From NCBI RefSeq assembly GCF_024346055.1, contig NZ_JAGQCH010000008.1:62001-126000 (forward strand): 64,000 nucleotides of DNA, written 5' to 3'. Under the pieces are notes generated by a model. It did no database searches. It was not told where the DNA came from and worked only from the letters and a program-made list of their open reading frames with translations. Shown one piece after another: positions 1-8,130 of the stretch. The position numbers and the translations under genes were made by a program. The DNA is from Cyanobium sp. Cruz CV13-4-11 (lineage in GTDB: Bacteria > Cyanobacteriota > Cyanobacteriia > PCC-6307 > Cyanobiaceae). Every line of letters begins with the position of its first letter. The first letter of the stretch is position 1.

Positions 1-94
1 GCAAGGCTTCAGTCGCCGTTCCAACCGGCGTGCCCGGCTGGATTCGCGGCCCTTCCACAGCCCCCACCGGAGTCAGCCAACCCCGATAAGCTGT

Positions 95-104
95 TGTACA
101 TGTA
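95..104. promoter_or_regulatory. Probable YefM-YoeB autoregulatory operator
   Basis: A TGTACA hexamer (95-100) overlaps the 8-bp palindrome TACATGTA (97-104), about 14 bases before the antitoxin start. In E. coli the YefM antitoxin binds palindromes built on TGTACA in its own promoter, so the position and motif fit an autoregulatory site. That it works here is inferred. The remaining bases 1-94 show no gene I recognise. Confidence 0.55.
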
Positions 105-117
105 GCTGGACACCTCG

Positions 118-411
118 ATGCAGGTGGTGAGCTTTACGGAGGCACGGGAGGGCTTTCGAGCGCTGCTCGACCGGGTCGAGGCGGATGCGGACGTGACGGT
201 GATCTCGCGGCGCAATGCCCGCAGCGCGGTGGTGATGTCGCTCGACACCTACAACAGCCTGATGGAGACGATCCATCTGCTGCACTCTCCCGCCAATGCC
301 GCCCGTCTGCAGCTCTCCCTGGCGCAGGCTGAACGCGGCGATCTTGTGAGCCAGGAGCTGATCACCGCGGAGTCGGAACAAGAGCGTTCGGTATGTAAGG
401 GAGAAGCGTGA
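118..411 (+). CDS. yefM: YefM/Phd family antitoxin
   Basis: 97-residue antitoxin of the Phd/YefM family. The N-terminal half (residues 1-50) has the typical DNA-binding fold signature: an early SFTEAREGF helix, then a VISRRNARSAVVMS strand-helix and the DTYNSLMET segment. The C-terminal part is the acidic, flexible toxin-neutralising tail. It should dimerise on the operator just upstream and bind the YoeB toxin encoded 26 bases downstream. Length matches the family (80-100 residues). The tail ends in a short repeated stretch of DNA (403-436), so the usual tight overlap with the toxin gene has been opened up. Confidence 0.93.
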   Translation: MQVVSFTEAREGFRALLDRVEADADVTVISRRNARSAVVMSLDTYNSLMETIHLLHSPANAARLQLSLAQAERGDLVSQELITAESEQERSVCKGEA

Positions 412-436
412 TCAAGAGCGAAGCGTGAACAAGACC
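403..436 (+). repeat. 17-bp tandem duplication between antitoxin and toxin genes
   Basis: Bases 403-419 and 420-436 are imperfect tandem copies, both starting GAAGCGTGA and differing at two positions. A shorter related piece (AACAAGAGCG) occurs upstream near 377-386. The duplication spans the antitoxin stop codon and creates the gap before the toxin start codon. Confidence 0.8.
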
Positions 437-437
437 G

Positions 438-701
438 ATGCCTGAGCGCTTGGCCTGGACTGCCACGGCCTGGGAGGACTACCTCGATTGGCAAGGGCAG
501 GACCGCCGGCAATTGCGACGCATCAACCAGCTGGTTCAAGCCTGCCTGCGGGATCCATTCATCGGCATCGGCAAGCCGGAACCCCTACGCGCCAACCTGG
601 CGGGCTGCTGGTCACGCCGGATCGATGACAGTCATCGTCTCGTCTATCGATTGGAGGGTGAGCTGCTGGTGATCATCGCCTGCCGTTATCACGACAGTTG
701 A
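438..701 (+). CDS. yoeB: YoeB family ribosome-dependent mRNA interferase toxin
   Basis: 87-residue Txe/YoeB toxin, which cleaves mRNA in the ribosomal A site. Family motifs are clear: GIGKPEPL around residues 43-50, WSRRI at 58-62, HRLVY at 66-70 and CRYH near the C terminus. Aligned by eye to E. coli YoeB, the catalytic Glu46, Arg65 and His83 correspond to E48, R67 and H85. The terminal Tyr84 of E. coli is replaced by Asp86-Ser87, so one active-site residue is missing. It is probably co-transcribed with the antitoxin 26 bases upstream. Reduced activity is possible but inferred. Confidence 0.92.
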   Translation: MPERLAWTATAWEDYLDWQGQDRRQLRRINQLVQACLRDPFIGIGKPEPLRANLAGCWSRRIDDSHRLVYRLEGELLVIIACRYHDS

Positions 702-841
702 GCTCCTCGCTGAGCCATGCGAGAAGCCGGATCCTCCTCAACAGAGCGCGTCTCGGTCGGGCCCCATCAACGCCCCCATGATCACTTCTTTCATGGACAA
801 GACTGTTAAGGACAAGATCGTCATGGGCAGGATCACCAAAG

Positions 842-1672
842 TCACCCCTGCCCAGCCGCCAGTTCATCCAGCCGGCGGCGCAGCAGCCTGAGATCCTGCA
901 GGGTGTGCCATTTCGGGCTTCCTTCCAGGCCAGAAGGATTGCGCAGCAGATAGGAAGGATGGAGCAGGGGCATCAGGGCGATGGGCTTCAGGTTGCTGGG
1001 CTGAATAGCGATCGTCTGCCGGTTGATCGCCTCAGGATTGTTCGCTGGCTGGTTCGGCAGATGGTTCGGCAGATCCCCGATCTGATGGGGGGACCGGGGC
1101 TGGTCTTGTTGTCGTGGGACCTCGGCGAAATTGTGAGTCTCCGTCGTGGACAGGAACGAACCCTCCAGCGGCTCCAGCCACTGGCCCCGCAGCTTGGTGA
1201 TGCCGCCCTTGAGGCCCAACAGCGCCTCGAGTGCCGTGGCGCCCAGGAGGCCGATCAGCTGGGGCCGCTGCAGGGCGATCTGGCGCTGCAACCAGGGCAG
1301 GCAGGCGGCGATCTCGGCGCGGCTCGGCTTGCGATTGCCCGGCGGCCGGCACTTGATCACGTTGGCGATGGACAGATCCCGTTCGCTGTCGAGGCCGGCT
1401 TCAGCCAGCAGCTGCTCCAGCAGCTTTCCCGCCCGGCCGACGAAGGGCATGCCGCTGGCGTCCTCCTCGGCGCCAGGGGCCTCGCCGATCAGCAGCAGCC
1501 GGGCATGGGGGTTGCCGCGGCCCACCACCACCTGCTGTCTGGAATCGGCCAGCCCGCAGCGGTGGCACTGGCCGCAGGCCGCCGCCAGCTGTGGCAGCGG
1601 CGCAGGGATGCCCTCGGGCAGCTGCGGAGGGGCCCCAGGGCCATCAGCGCCGGTAGTGGGATCTGGGGACAT
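842..1672 (-). CDS. Uracil-DNA glycosylase, family 4 (iron-sulfur type)
   Basis: 276 residues from the ATG at 1672; a longer in-frame extension upstream looks non-coding. Family 4 UDGs remove uracil from DNA. Seen: a Cys-rich N terminus (C33, C36, C39) plus C108 and C124, with the 16-residue spacing of the 4Fe-4S ligands; the active-site motif GEAPGAEED (63-71); and the second motif HPSYLL (238-243). Between the central domain and HPSYLL is an unusual insertion of roughly 50 residues (about 176-228), rich in Asn, Gln and Pro and containing a DNA-level tandem repeat. Divergently transcribed from the aminotransferase gene. Confidence 0.92.
   Translation of the reverse strand: MSPDPTTGADGPGAPPQLPEGIPAPLPQLAAACGQCHRCGLADSRQQVVVGRGNPHARLLLIGEAPGAEEDASGMPFVGRAGKLLEQLLAEAGLDSERDLSIANVIKCRPPGNRKPSRAEIAACLPWLQRQIALQRPQLIGLLGATALEALLGLKGGITKLRGQWLEPLEGSFLSTTETHNFAEVPRQQDQPRSPHQIGDLPNHLPNQPANNPEAINRQTIAIQPSNLKPIALMPLLHPSYLLRNPSGLEGSPKWHTLQDLRLLRRRLDELAAGQG
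1051..1074. repeat. Perfect 12-bp tandem repeat inside the glycosylase gene
   Basis: GGTTCGGCAGAT occurs twice back to back (1051-1062 and 1063-1074). It encodes a Leu-Pro-Asn repeat in the glycosylase insertion and keeps the reading frame. Confidence 0.9.
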
Positions 1673-1904
1673 GGCAGACAGAGAAGGCAAGGCGCGTAGG
1701 CAGGGAGACGGGGCGATCGCCTTGGACAGCCTGGAGGATCTGGATCGGCAGTCGCCGAGGCCATGGGGGCGCCTGGATGGGGCCGGCTGGATGGCCGCAA
1801 CCAATCAAGGCCGGCACCCTGACCGATTTGTTGCGCCTTTGAACCAATGGCGGTTGCACCGTGCGTCAGGATGAAAATGTGATCCACGCGACGAGTCCGC
1901 CACG

Positions 1905-3137
1905 ATGCCGGCCCCGCTGACACCGGTGACGACGGCAGCTCCGTCCTCCCCCAGCACCCCAACCGAACCCCTCAGCCTGGCCGCCAGGGCTCAGCAGTTG
2001 CAGCCATCTCTCACCCTGGCGATCACCGCCAAGGCGCGGCAGCTGCGCTCCGAGGGTCGCAACGTCTGCAGCCTCAGTGCCGGCGAGCCGGATTTCGACA
2101 CCCCCGCCTTCATCCGCGCCGCAGCAGCGCAGGCCCTGGAGGCCGGCCACACCCGCTACGGCCCGGTGGCCGGTGAGCCGGCCCTGCGCGAGGCCATCGC
2201 CGCCAAGCTCTGCGGCGAAAACGGCATTCCCACCCGAGCCGATGCGGTGCTGATCACCAATGGCGGCAAGCAGGCGCTCTACAACCTATTCCAGGTGTTG
2301 CTCAACCCCGGCGATGAGCTGCTGCTGCCTTCGCCCTACTGGCTGAGCTACCCGGAGATGGCGGGCCTGGCCGGCGCCACGGTGCGCCTGTTGCCCAGTG
2401 ATGCCGCCACCGGCTTCCGATTGCGGGCCGAGCAGCTCGAGGCGGCGATCAGCCCGGCCAGCCGCCTTCTGGTGCTCAACACCCCCTCCAATCCCACCGG
2501 CATGGTGCTCAGCCGCGCTGAGCTGGAGGCGATTGCTGCCGTGCTGCGCCGCCATCCCCAGGTGGCGGTGGTCTGCGATGAGATTTACGAATACCTGCTG
2601 GCCCCGGGCCACAGTCATCACAGCCTGGCGGCGGTCGCCCCCGATCTGGCCGATCGGGTGTTCATCGTCAACGGCTTCGCCAAGGGCTGGGCGATGACCG
2701 GCTGGCGCATCGGCTGGCTGGCCGGCCCCCGTCACGTGATTGCCGCCGCCAGCGCCCTGCAGAGCCAGAGCACCAGCAACGTCTGCAGCTTCGCCCAGTT
2801 CGGCGCCCTGGCGGCGATCACCGGCTCCCGCGACTGCGTGCGGGAGATGGCCCAGCACTTCAACCAGCGCCGTGCCCTGCTCAGCGAAGGCCTGATGGCG
2901 ATGGAGGGCATCCGCCTGCTGGCGCCCGAGGGGGCCTTCTATGCCTTCCCGGATGTGGGCGCCTGGGGGCTGGACTCGATGACCCTCTGCAACCGCTTGC
3001 TCGATGAGGTGGGCCTGGCGGTGGTGCCGGGGGTGGCCTTCGGCGACGACCGCTGCATCCGCCTGTCCTGTGCGGCCTCCCCCGCCACGATCGATGATGG
3101 TCTGGAGCGGCTGCGGCGCTTCGGCGAGAGCCTCTGA
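1905..3137 (+). CDS. aspC: Class I/II pyridoxal-phosphate aminotransferase (aspartate aminotransferase-like)
   Basis: 410-residue fold-type I aminotransferase of the aspartate aminotransferase I-gamma type. It transfers amino groups between an amino acid (probably aspartate) and 2-oxo acids in the cytoplasm. Landmarks: SAGEPDFDTP (58-67), the NTPSNPTG loop (192-199), the cofactor-contacting D225/Y228 in CDEIYEY, and the Schiff-base lysine K260 in NGFAKGWAMTGWR. The first 25 or so residues are Pro/Thr-rich and not typical of the family, so an internal start is possible. The SGNH hydrolase gene follows 28 bases later on the same strand. Confidence 0.92.
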   Translation: MPAPLTPVTTAAPSSPSTPTEPLSLAARAQQLQPSLTLAITAKARQLRSEGRNVCSLSAGEPDFDTPAFIRAAAAQALEAGHTRYGPVAGEPALREAIAAKLCGENGIPTRADAVLITNGGKQALYNLFQVLLNPGDELLLPSPYWLSYPEMAGLAGATVRLLPSDAATGFRLRAEQLEAAISPASRLLVLNTPSNPTGMVLSRAELEAIAAVLRRHPQVAVVCDEIYEYLLAPGHSHHSLAAVAPDLADRVFIVNGFAKGWAMTGWRIGWLAGPRHVIAAASALQSQSTSNVCSFAQFGALAAITGSRDCVREMAQHFNQRRALLSEGLMAMEGIRLLAPEGAFYAFPDVGAWGLDSMTLCNRLLDEVGLAVVPGVAFGDDRCIRLSCAASPATIDDGLERLRRFGESL

Positions 3138-3165
3138 GCGGACGGCTGGTGCTGGAGGCTCGCCC

Positions 3166-3852
3166 ATGACGGGCTCACCGATGCAGATCCCCAGGAAACT
3201 GGTGGTCCTGGGGGACAGCGGTGTCTATGGCTGGGGTGATCCGGAGCAGGGCGGTTGGTGCGAGCGCCTTCGCCGCCATTGGATGGACTTGCCCCAGGGG
3301 CCGGTGCTTTATGGACTCGGGGTGCGCGGCGACGGCCTGGAGCGGTTGGCGGCCCGCGCCGAGGTGGAAGTGAGCCACCGGGGCGAGCTGCGCCGCCAGC
3401 GCCCCCAGGGGATCCTGCTCTCGATCGGCCTCAACGACACGGCCCGGGTGGGGCGACCCGACGGCCGCTTCCAGCTGGCGCCGGAGGCCTTCCTGTTCGG
3501 CCTGCAGCAGTTGCTGCCCCGGCTGCAGGCCATTGCGCCGGTGTTCGTGCTGGGCCTCACGCCGGTGGATGAGGCCGTGATGCCCTTCGCCGAGATGCTT
3601 TGGTACGGGCTGGCCAGCGTGCGGCTCTACGAAGGCCTGCTGGAGGAAGCCTGCATGGAGGCTGATGTGCCGTTCCTGCCGCTGCTTGATGCCTTGCTGG
3701 CCGACCCCCTCTGGCTGCAATGGCTGTGCAGCGACGGCCTCCACCTCAACGGCGACGGCCATGGCCAGCTCTACCGCCGCCTGCGTGCCTGGAGCGCCCT
3801 GTTGCAGTGGGCCGAGCTGGACCCGCACAGCAGCGTGACGGCGGCGCACTGA
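3166..3852 (+). CDS. SGNH/GDSL family hydrolase
   Basis: 228 residues from the ATG at 3166, chosen because homology-like sequence begins just after it; ATG 3181 is an alternative. Seen: block I VLGDSGVYGWG with the nucleophile S18, block III GLNDT, and block V SDGLHLNGDGH carrying the Asp-x-x-His pair. This is the complete catalytic set of SGNH esterases and lipases. No signal peptide is visible, so it is probably cytoplasmic. The substrate cannot be told from sequence. Likely co-transcribed with the upstream aminotransferase. Confidence 0.88.
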   Translation: MTGSPMQIPRKLVVLGDSGVYGWGDPEQGGWCERLRRHWMDLPQGPVLYGLGVRGDGLERLAARAEVEVSHRGELRRQRPQGILLSIGLNDTARVGRPDGRFQLAPEAFLFGLQQLLPRLQAIAPVFVLGLTPVDEAVMPFAEMLWYGLASVRLYEGLLEEACMEADVPFLPLLDALLADPLWLQWLCSDGLHLNGDGHGQLYRRLRAWSALLQWAELDPHSSVTAAH

Positions 3853-4005
3853 TCCCTGCGTCCGGCTCCCTGCACCCTGAGTGCTGCAGCCAGCCGGCCA
3901 CGATGGCATCACCCGATCGGAGGAAGGGAACTCCCCCCATCCGGTGAACCTCCGCCGTCTGCCTGCGGCGACTCTGAAGAAACGGACCCCGCTGGATTCA
4001 CCGCC

Positions 4006-4998
4006 ATGGATCGCCCTCCGCCACTCCCTCCACCGGCACCTGCGCTGCTGGCGACCCGCCGGGCGCCGCAGCCGGATCTCTGCCAGGGCTGCCGCGACAT
4101 CCCCGAGGCGATCGTGGATCGCCAAAGCCGCAACCGCCGCCGGCTCAAGGCCTTCGCCGCCGCCACCGACCCACTCAGCCGCCTCCGCTGGCGCAACCTG
4201 CTGGTGGAGGACAACCTGCCGCTGGTGTTTTCCATCGCCGGTCGCCAGGGTGCCGATGCCGGCCTGGCGTTCGAGGATCTGGCCCAGGTGGGCAGCCTCG
4301 GCCTGATCCGGGCGGTCGAGGCCTTCGATCCCGATCGCAATGTCAGCCTCAGCAGCTTTGCCGTCCCGTACATCCAGGGGGCGATCCGAAGGGAGCGGCG
4401 GGATCGCCAGCCCATGGTGCGCCCACCCCGGCCCCTGTGGGATCTGCACCAACAGGTGCTCAGCCTCCAGGAGGCCCGGCGTCGCAAGGGGCTGGAGCCC
4501 TTGCCCCCTGCCGCCCTCGCCGATCGCCTGGCCTGCGATCCGGCCCGGCTCGAGGAGGCCCTGCAGCTGCGAAGCGCCGGCAGGGTGCGCAGCCTGGATG
4601 CCCCCCTCGGCCAGGGCGGCGGTGATACCGACGCGGCCGGTTGCCTGCTGGATCTGCTGGCGTCTCCCACCGGCTTCGGTGGGGACGAGGAGCTGGTAGT
4701 CGCGGGCGAGGCCCGCAGGGCTGAGCGCCAGTGGTTGCGCCAGCAACTGGCGGAGCTCGATCCCCGGGAGCGGGAGCTGCTGGTGGGCCGGATCGATGTG
4801 GGCTGCACCTGGGTCGAGCTGGGCCGGCAGCTCGGCATGCCGGCCCGCCAGGCCCAGCGCCGCTGCGATGCCGTTCTCGATCGTCTGCGGCGCGCCGCCC
4901 TCGCCTGGCGCCAGCAGGCCCTCAGCCCTGCCCAGGCGACAGCCACGGCACCAGCGCCATCGCCAGGAGGGCCGCCAGTAGCGTCTGGAGCCCGTTGA
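4006..4998 (+). CDS. Sigma-70 family RNA polymerase sigma factor
   Basis: 330 residues. Region 2 is recognisable from about residue 60: RNLLVEDNLPLVFSIA, then FEDLAQVGSLGLIRAVEAFD, the core-binding and -10-recognition segment. The DNA-melting region follows (SLSSFAVPYIQGAIRRERR). A region 3-like stretch (ALADRLACDPARLEEAL) and a C-terminal helix-turn-helix of region 4 (WVELGRQLGMPARQAQRRC) complete it. Region 1.1 is absent, so it is an alternative (group 2/3) cyanobacterial sigma factor. The gene stands alone and its last 77 bases overlap the convergent DUF92 gene. The regulon is unknown. Confidence 0.88.
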   Translation: MDRPPPLPPPAPALLATRRAPQPDLCQGCRDIPEAIVDRQSRNRRRLKAFAAATDPLSRLRWRNLLVEDNLPLVFSIAGRQGADAGLAFEDLAQVGSLGLIRAVEAFDPDRNVSLSSFAVPYIQGAIRRERRDRQPMVRPPRPLWDLHQQVLSLQEARRRKGLEPLPPAALADRLACDPARLEEALQLRSAGRVRSLDAPLGQGGGDTDAAGCLLDLLASPTGFGGDEELVVAGEARRAERQWLRQQLAELDPRERELLVGRIDVGCTWVELGRQLGMPARQAQRRCDAVLDRLRRAALAWRQQALSPAQATATAPAPSPGGPPVASGAR

Positions 4999-5683
4999 CC
5001 AGCTCATTGTTGAGCCAGCCCCACCGCTGCTGAAGGCTGGCACCCACCACGCTTTCGGCCAGGGTGGCCACCAGCCCGACGCCGCCGACAAGCAGCGCCA
5101 TGGGCCCGCCACGGATGAGCCCGAGAGCGAGCATCACCAGGGTCATCAGGCCACTGCCCACCAGGCTGGCGGCGGTGCCCTCCAGGCTGATGGCCCCCTC
5201 GGTTCCAGGTGGCACCGGCCGCAGGCTGGTGATCAGCACCGTGTGGCGGCCCCAGCGTTTGCCGATTTCGCTGCCGAAGGTGTCCGCGAGCTTGGCGGCG
5301 AAGCTGGCGGCGAAGCCAGCCAGCAGCACGGGTATGGCGGCCGCCGGTGCCCGGCAGGCCAGCAGGGCCAGCACGGTGCCCACCAGGGCGGAGCCCCAGA
5401 CGTTCTCCGGCCCCCGCCGGCCCTCCCGGCCCTCCGCCAGCCCCAGCTCCCGCTTGCGGCGAAAGCCCAGCTTGGTCACCAGGCTGCCCAGGGCCAGATA
5501 GGCCACCACCGCCAGCCAGCCGCGCCAGCCCAGGCTTCCCCACAGCAGGGTGCCGAGCACCCCGGCGTGCACCCAGCCGGCCCGCGTCAGAAGGGGCAGG
5601 CGCTGGGCGAGGGCGATCAGCAGGCCGTTGATCGCCAGGGCCGTCAGCCACGGTGAGGGGTCCTGGGGCGGCAGCAACACCAT
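4922..5683 (-). CDS. DUF92 integral membrane protein, probable phytyl-phosphate kinase (VTE6-like)
   Basis: 253 residues from the ATG at 5683 (a GTG at 5707 is also in frame). A multi-spanning membrane protein with six or so hydrophobic segments. DUF92 signature residues are present: the central AKLADTFGSEIGKRWGR stretch and the GTEGAISLEGT motif. Members of this family include Arabidopsis VTE6 and its cyanobacterial orthologues, which phosphorylate phytyl phosphate to phytyl diphosphate for tocopherol and phylloquinone synthesis. Assignment to that reaction is by family. The 3' end overlaps the sigma factor gene tail to tail by 77 bases. Confidence 0.85.
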   Translation of the reverse strand: MVLLPPQDPSPWLTALAINGLLIALAQRLPLLTRAGWVHAGVLGTLLWGSLGWRGWLAVVAYLALGSLVTKLGFRRKRELGLAEGREGRRGPENVWGSALVGTVLALLACRAPAAAIPVLLAGFAASFAAKLADTFGSEIGKRWGRHTVLITSLRPVPPGTEGAISLEGTAASLVGSGLMTLVMLALGLIRGGPMALLVGGVGLVATLAESVVGASLQQRWGWLNNELVNGLQTLLAALLAMALVPWLSPGQG

Positions 5684-5775
5684 GACGACGGCCCGACTGT
5701 GTTGCACAGATCTAAGCGAGACCCTCCCGGGTGCCGGTCTCGGCGGATAATCCCTGCATCCGGTGCTGCCCTCCG

Positions 5776-6156
5776 ATGGTCTTCAAACGACCCAAGTTCT
5801 TCCTCGATCTGGGTGGAGGCGAAGGCAACGACGCCCCGGCGCTGGTGGCCCCCCCCAAGGCCGAGCCCAAGGCCGAGCCCAAGCCAGAACCGAAGCTGGC
5901 CCCCCAGTCGGTTGGTGATCAGATCAGCGGGTCAGCGATGACGGAAGCGACACCTCAGCCTGTCTCGGGTCTCACCACCGCCGCGGCCATCGCCGCCGAA
6001 CTGGCCGCCGCCGAGGCGCTCCGCCCCGCCCCGTCCCTGGCCACCTTCGCCCCTGATTGCGTCACAGCGGGTGGCGCCACGCCGATGAAGCGCCGCACCC
6101 CCGGAGCCAATCTGGGCGCGTTCAAGGAGATGGCGGCCGGCATGATGCGTTCCTGA
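5776..6156 (+). CDS. Conserved hypothetical protein, Ala/Pro-rich
   Basis: 126 residues from the ATG at 5776 (MVFKRPKFFLDLGG). A basic N-terminal segment is followed by a run of Lys-Ala-Glu-Pro repeats (about residues 30-47), then an Ala-rich helix and a C-terminal GANLGAFKEMAAGMMRS segment. No domain is recognised and there is no signal peptide or membrane span. The conserved-looking ends flanking a low-complexity middle suggest a real small cyanobacterial protein. The last 35 bases overlap the convergent rsmE gene. Confidence 0.7.
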   Translation: MVFKRPKFFLDLGGGEGNDAPALVAPPKAEPKAEPKPEPKLAPQSVGDQISGSAMTEATPQPVSGLTTAAAIAAELAAAEALRPAPSLATFAPDCVTAGGATPMKRRTPGANLGAFKEMAAGMMRS

Positions 6157-6925
6157 ACGCCCGCCAGTCGGCCAGCAGGGCCACCCCGCCCACCGCGGCG
6201 GTAGCCGTGCGCAGGATCGATGCCCCCAGGCTGACGGGGTGCCAGCCGGCCGCTTCGGCCCGCTCCTCTTCGTCCGGGCTCCAGCCCCCCTCCGGCCCGA
6301 TCGCCAGCCGGATCCCGGCGGCGAGAACGCTGTCGCTGGTCCCCTCGGCCAGGTGCTGCAGCCGCTGGCTGCAGAACGGCAGGGCGTCCCGCCGGGTGGT
6401 GGCGAGCAGGGCGATGCCATGGGCCGGCCGCCCCAGCCAGGAGGCGGCCCCGCAGGGAGATTCCAACGGGGGTTGCCACAGCCGTTCGCACTGCTCGGTG
6501 GCCTCCCGCACGATCCCCCGCCAGCGTTCCAGCGGGCAGCGCTCACCGGGGGCGCCCCGTTCGGCCAGCAGCGGCTGGAGCCGGTCGGCGCCCAGTTCGG
6601 TGGCCATGCGCCAGACCAGATCCGCGTCCCGCTTGGGTATGGCCATGGCCAGCTCCAGGGGTGCCGTGGTAGGTGCCTCCCGCCGCAGGGGGCTCTCCGG
6701 GGCCTGCTCCAGCCGCAGGCGCCGTCCCGGTTCGAGCACCGCCGTCCAGAGCTGGCCGACGCCGTCCACCAACGCCAGCCGATCGCCGGTCCGATAGCGC
6801 AGCACCCGTTCCAGGTAGTGACCTTCCTGGGGCTCCAGCGCCAGCCAGGGCAGCTCCTGGCCCCCGCCCGCCAGGGCGGCGATCCGCTCCGGGGCGATCA
6901 GCAACCGGCGCAGTTCCCGCCCCAT
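6122..6925 (-). CDS. rsmE: 16S rRNA (uracil(1498)-N3)-methyltransferase RsmE
   Basis: 267 residues, a normal RsmE length. RsmE is a SPOUT-class enzyme that methylates N3 of U1498 in 16S rRNA. Seen: an N-terminal PUA-like domain, with HYLERVLRYRTGDRLALVDG near residues 36-55, and the C-terminal knot motifs IGPEGGWSPDEE and LGASILRTATA that bind S-adenosylmethionine. Its start codon overlaps the stop of the upstream DUF3531 gene by one base (TGATG), which suggests translational coupling. Confidence 0.95.
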   Translation of the reverse strand: MGRELRRLLIAPERIAALAGGGQELPWLALEPQEGHYLERVLRYRTGDRLALVDGVGQLWTAVLEPGRRLRLEQAPESPLRREAPTTAPLELAMAIPKRDADLVWRMATELGADRLQPLLAERGAPGERCPLERWRGIVREATEQCERLWQPPLESPCGAASWLGRPAHGIALLATTRRDALPFCSQRLQHLAEGTSDSVLAAGIRLAIGPEGGWSPDEEERAEAAGWHPVSLGASILRTATAAVGGVALLADWRAFRNASCRPPSP

Positions 6926-7371
6926 CAGTCCCCGAAGAACGGGCTTTCGGGCTCTTCCTCGATCGGCCAGTTCTCGTTGAGGCCGCCGATCACCAGCTCG
7001 GTGATTTCCAGCACGTCGTTGTCGAGCTGGCGCAGGGCGTTGATCAGCACATCGAGGGCCAGGGCATCGCTCGTGCCCAGGTCCACCCAGCAGCGCGCCC
7101 AGTCGTCCTGGTATTCCATCGGCCCCATGTTGTGCATCAGGGCCGGCAGGCAGTGCTCCGCCGCCTCGCTGTCGTAGGCGAGCCAGCCGAGATCCACTCC
7201 CCCTTCATGGGTCTGCAGATTCTCGGCGTTGAAGGCGCCCAGCTTGCCGAGGAAGAACCAGCTGTCGAGGGCCGTTTCCACGTAGCCCTGCTCGGCAGCA
7301 CCCGGCTGGTCGGCGAAGTGCAGCCAGATCCAGCAGTTGAACGGATCCACCTCGCGAAATCGGACATCCAT
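6925..7371 (-). CDS. DUF3531 family protein
   Basis: 148 residues from the ATG at 7371 (MDVRFREVDPFNCWIW). Matches the DUF3531 family of cyanobacteria and plants by its N-terminal RFREVDPFNCWIWL motif, the central SWFFLGKLGAFNAENLQ segment and the LDNDVLEITELVIGG segment near the end. Acidic, soluble, no membrane span; function unknown. Coupled to rsmE by a one-base stop/start overlap. Divergent from the ABC ATPase gene. Confidence 0.88.
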   Translation of the reverse strand: MDVRFREVDPFNCWIWLHFADQPGAAEQGYVETALDSWFFLGKLGAFNAENLQTHEGGVDLGWLAYDSEAAEHCLPALMHNMGPMEYQDDWARCWVDLGTSDALALDVLINALRQLDNDVLEITELVIGGLNENWPIEEEPESPFFGD

Positions 7372-7451
7372 GGAGAACGGGGGCGAACGGTGCGCATCTC
7401 CCCCCATCCAACACGCTCCACCGCCGCTGCTCCGGACGGCATGCTGGGGCC

Positions 7452-8105
7452 ATGCTCGATGTCCTCGGACTGCGGTACCACCCCGCCACGGCGCCGGCGC
7501 CGGTGCTGGCCGACGTCTCTCTGCAGTTGACGGCGGGATCCCCGGCCCTGGTGGCCGGCCGCAGCGGCAGTGGCAAGACCACCCTGCTGGAGGTGATCTG
7601 CGGTCTGGCCGAAGCCGATGCCGGTCGCTTCCTCTGGCAGGGCGAAGCTCTCAGCAGCCGTCAGCGCCGCTGGCTGTGCGGCCTGGTGTTCCAGTTCCCG
7701 GAACGCCATTTCCTCGGCCTGACGGTGGGTCAGGAGCTGAAGCTGGGCCAGCGCCGCCTCACCGCAGAGAAGGCCGAGGCCATCCTGGAGCAGGTGGGCC
7801 TCGGCAGCCTCTCCCTGCAGCAGGCGCCGGAGCGGCTCAGCGGCGGCCAGCAGCGCCGCCTGGCCCTGGCGGTCCAGCTGGTGCGCGACGCCCGGGTGCT
7901 GCTGCTGGATGAGCCCACCGCCGGCCTCGACTGGACCGTGCGGGAGGAGGTGCTCCAGCTGATTGCAGACCTCGCCAAGGATCGGGCTCTGTTGGTGGTC
8001 ACCCACGAACCGGAACTGTTTCGGGGGGTGGTCGAGCGGGGCTGGCGGCTGGAGCAGGGAACCCTCAGGCCCCTGGAGGCGCTGCAATCCGGCTCCTTAC
8101 GATGA
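7452..8105 (+). CDS. ABC transporter ATP-binding protein
   Basis: 217 residues, a single nucleotide-binding domain. Walker [10 protein letters not shown] near residues 36-44, a Q-loop in VFQFPERHF, signature LSGGQQRR, Walker [13 protein letters not shown] and switch histidine TH in VVTHEPE are all present. The Q-loop context (FQFPERHFL) resembles ECF-type and plastid ABCI11-like ATPases. No permease lies next to it, so its partner and substrate are unknown. The hslO gene follows 25 bases downstream in the same direction. Confidence 0.9.
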   Translation: MLDVLGLRYHPATAPAPVLADVSLQLTAGSPALVAGRSGSGKTTLLEVICGLAEADAGRFLWQGEALSSRQRRWLCGLVFQFPERHFLGLTVGQELKLGQRRLTAEKAEAILEQVGLGSLSLQQAPERLSGGQQRRLALAVQLVRDARVLLLDEPTAGLDWTVREEVLQLIADLAKDRALLVVTHEPELFRGVVERGWRLEQGTLRPLEALQSGSLR

Positions 8106-8130
8106 CCACCGGTTCGCAGGGGACGGCTTG

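Noticed and set aside
3175-5112. Long minus-strand frame (645 codons) opposite the SGNH hydrolase and sigma factor genes
   Set aside because: Both plus-strand genes have clear family motifs. The minus frame shows only low-complexity Gln/Ala/Gly sequence.
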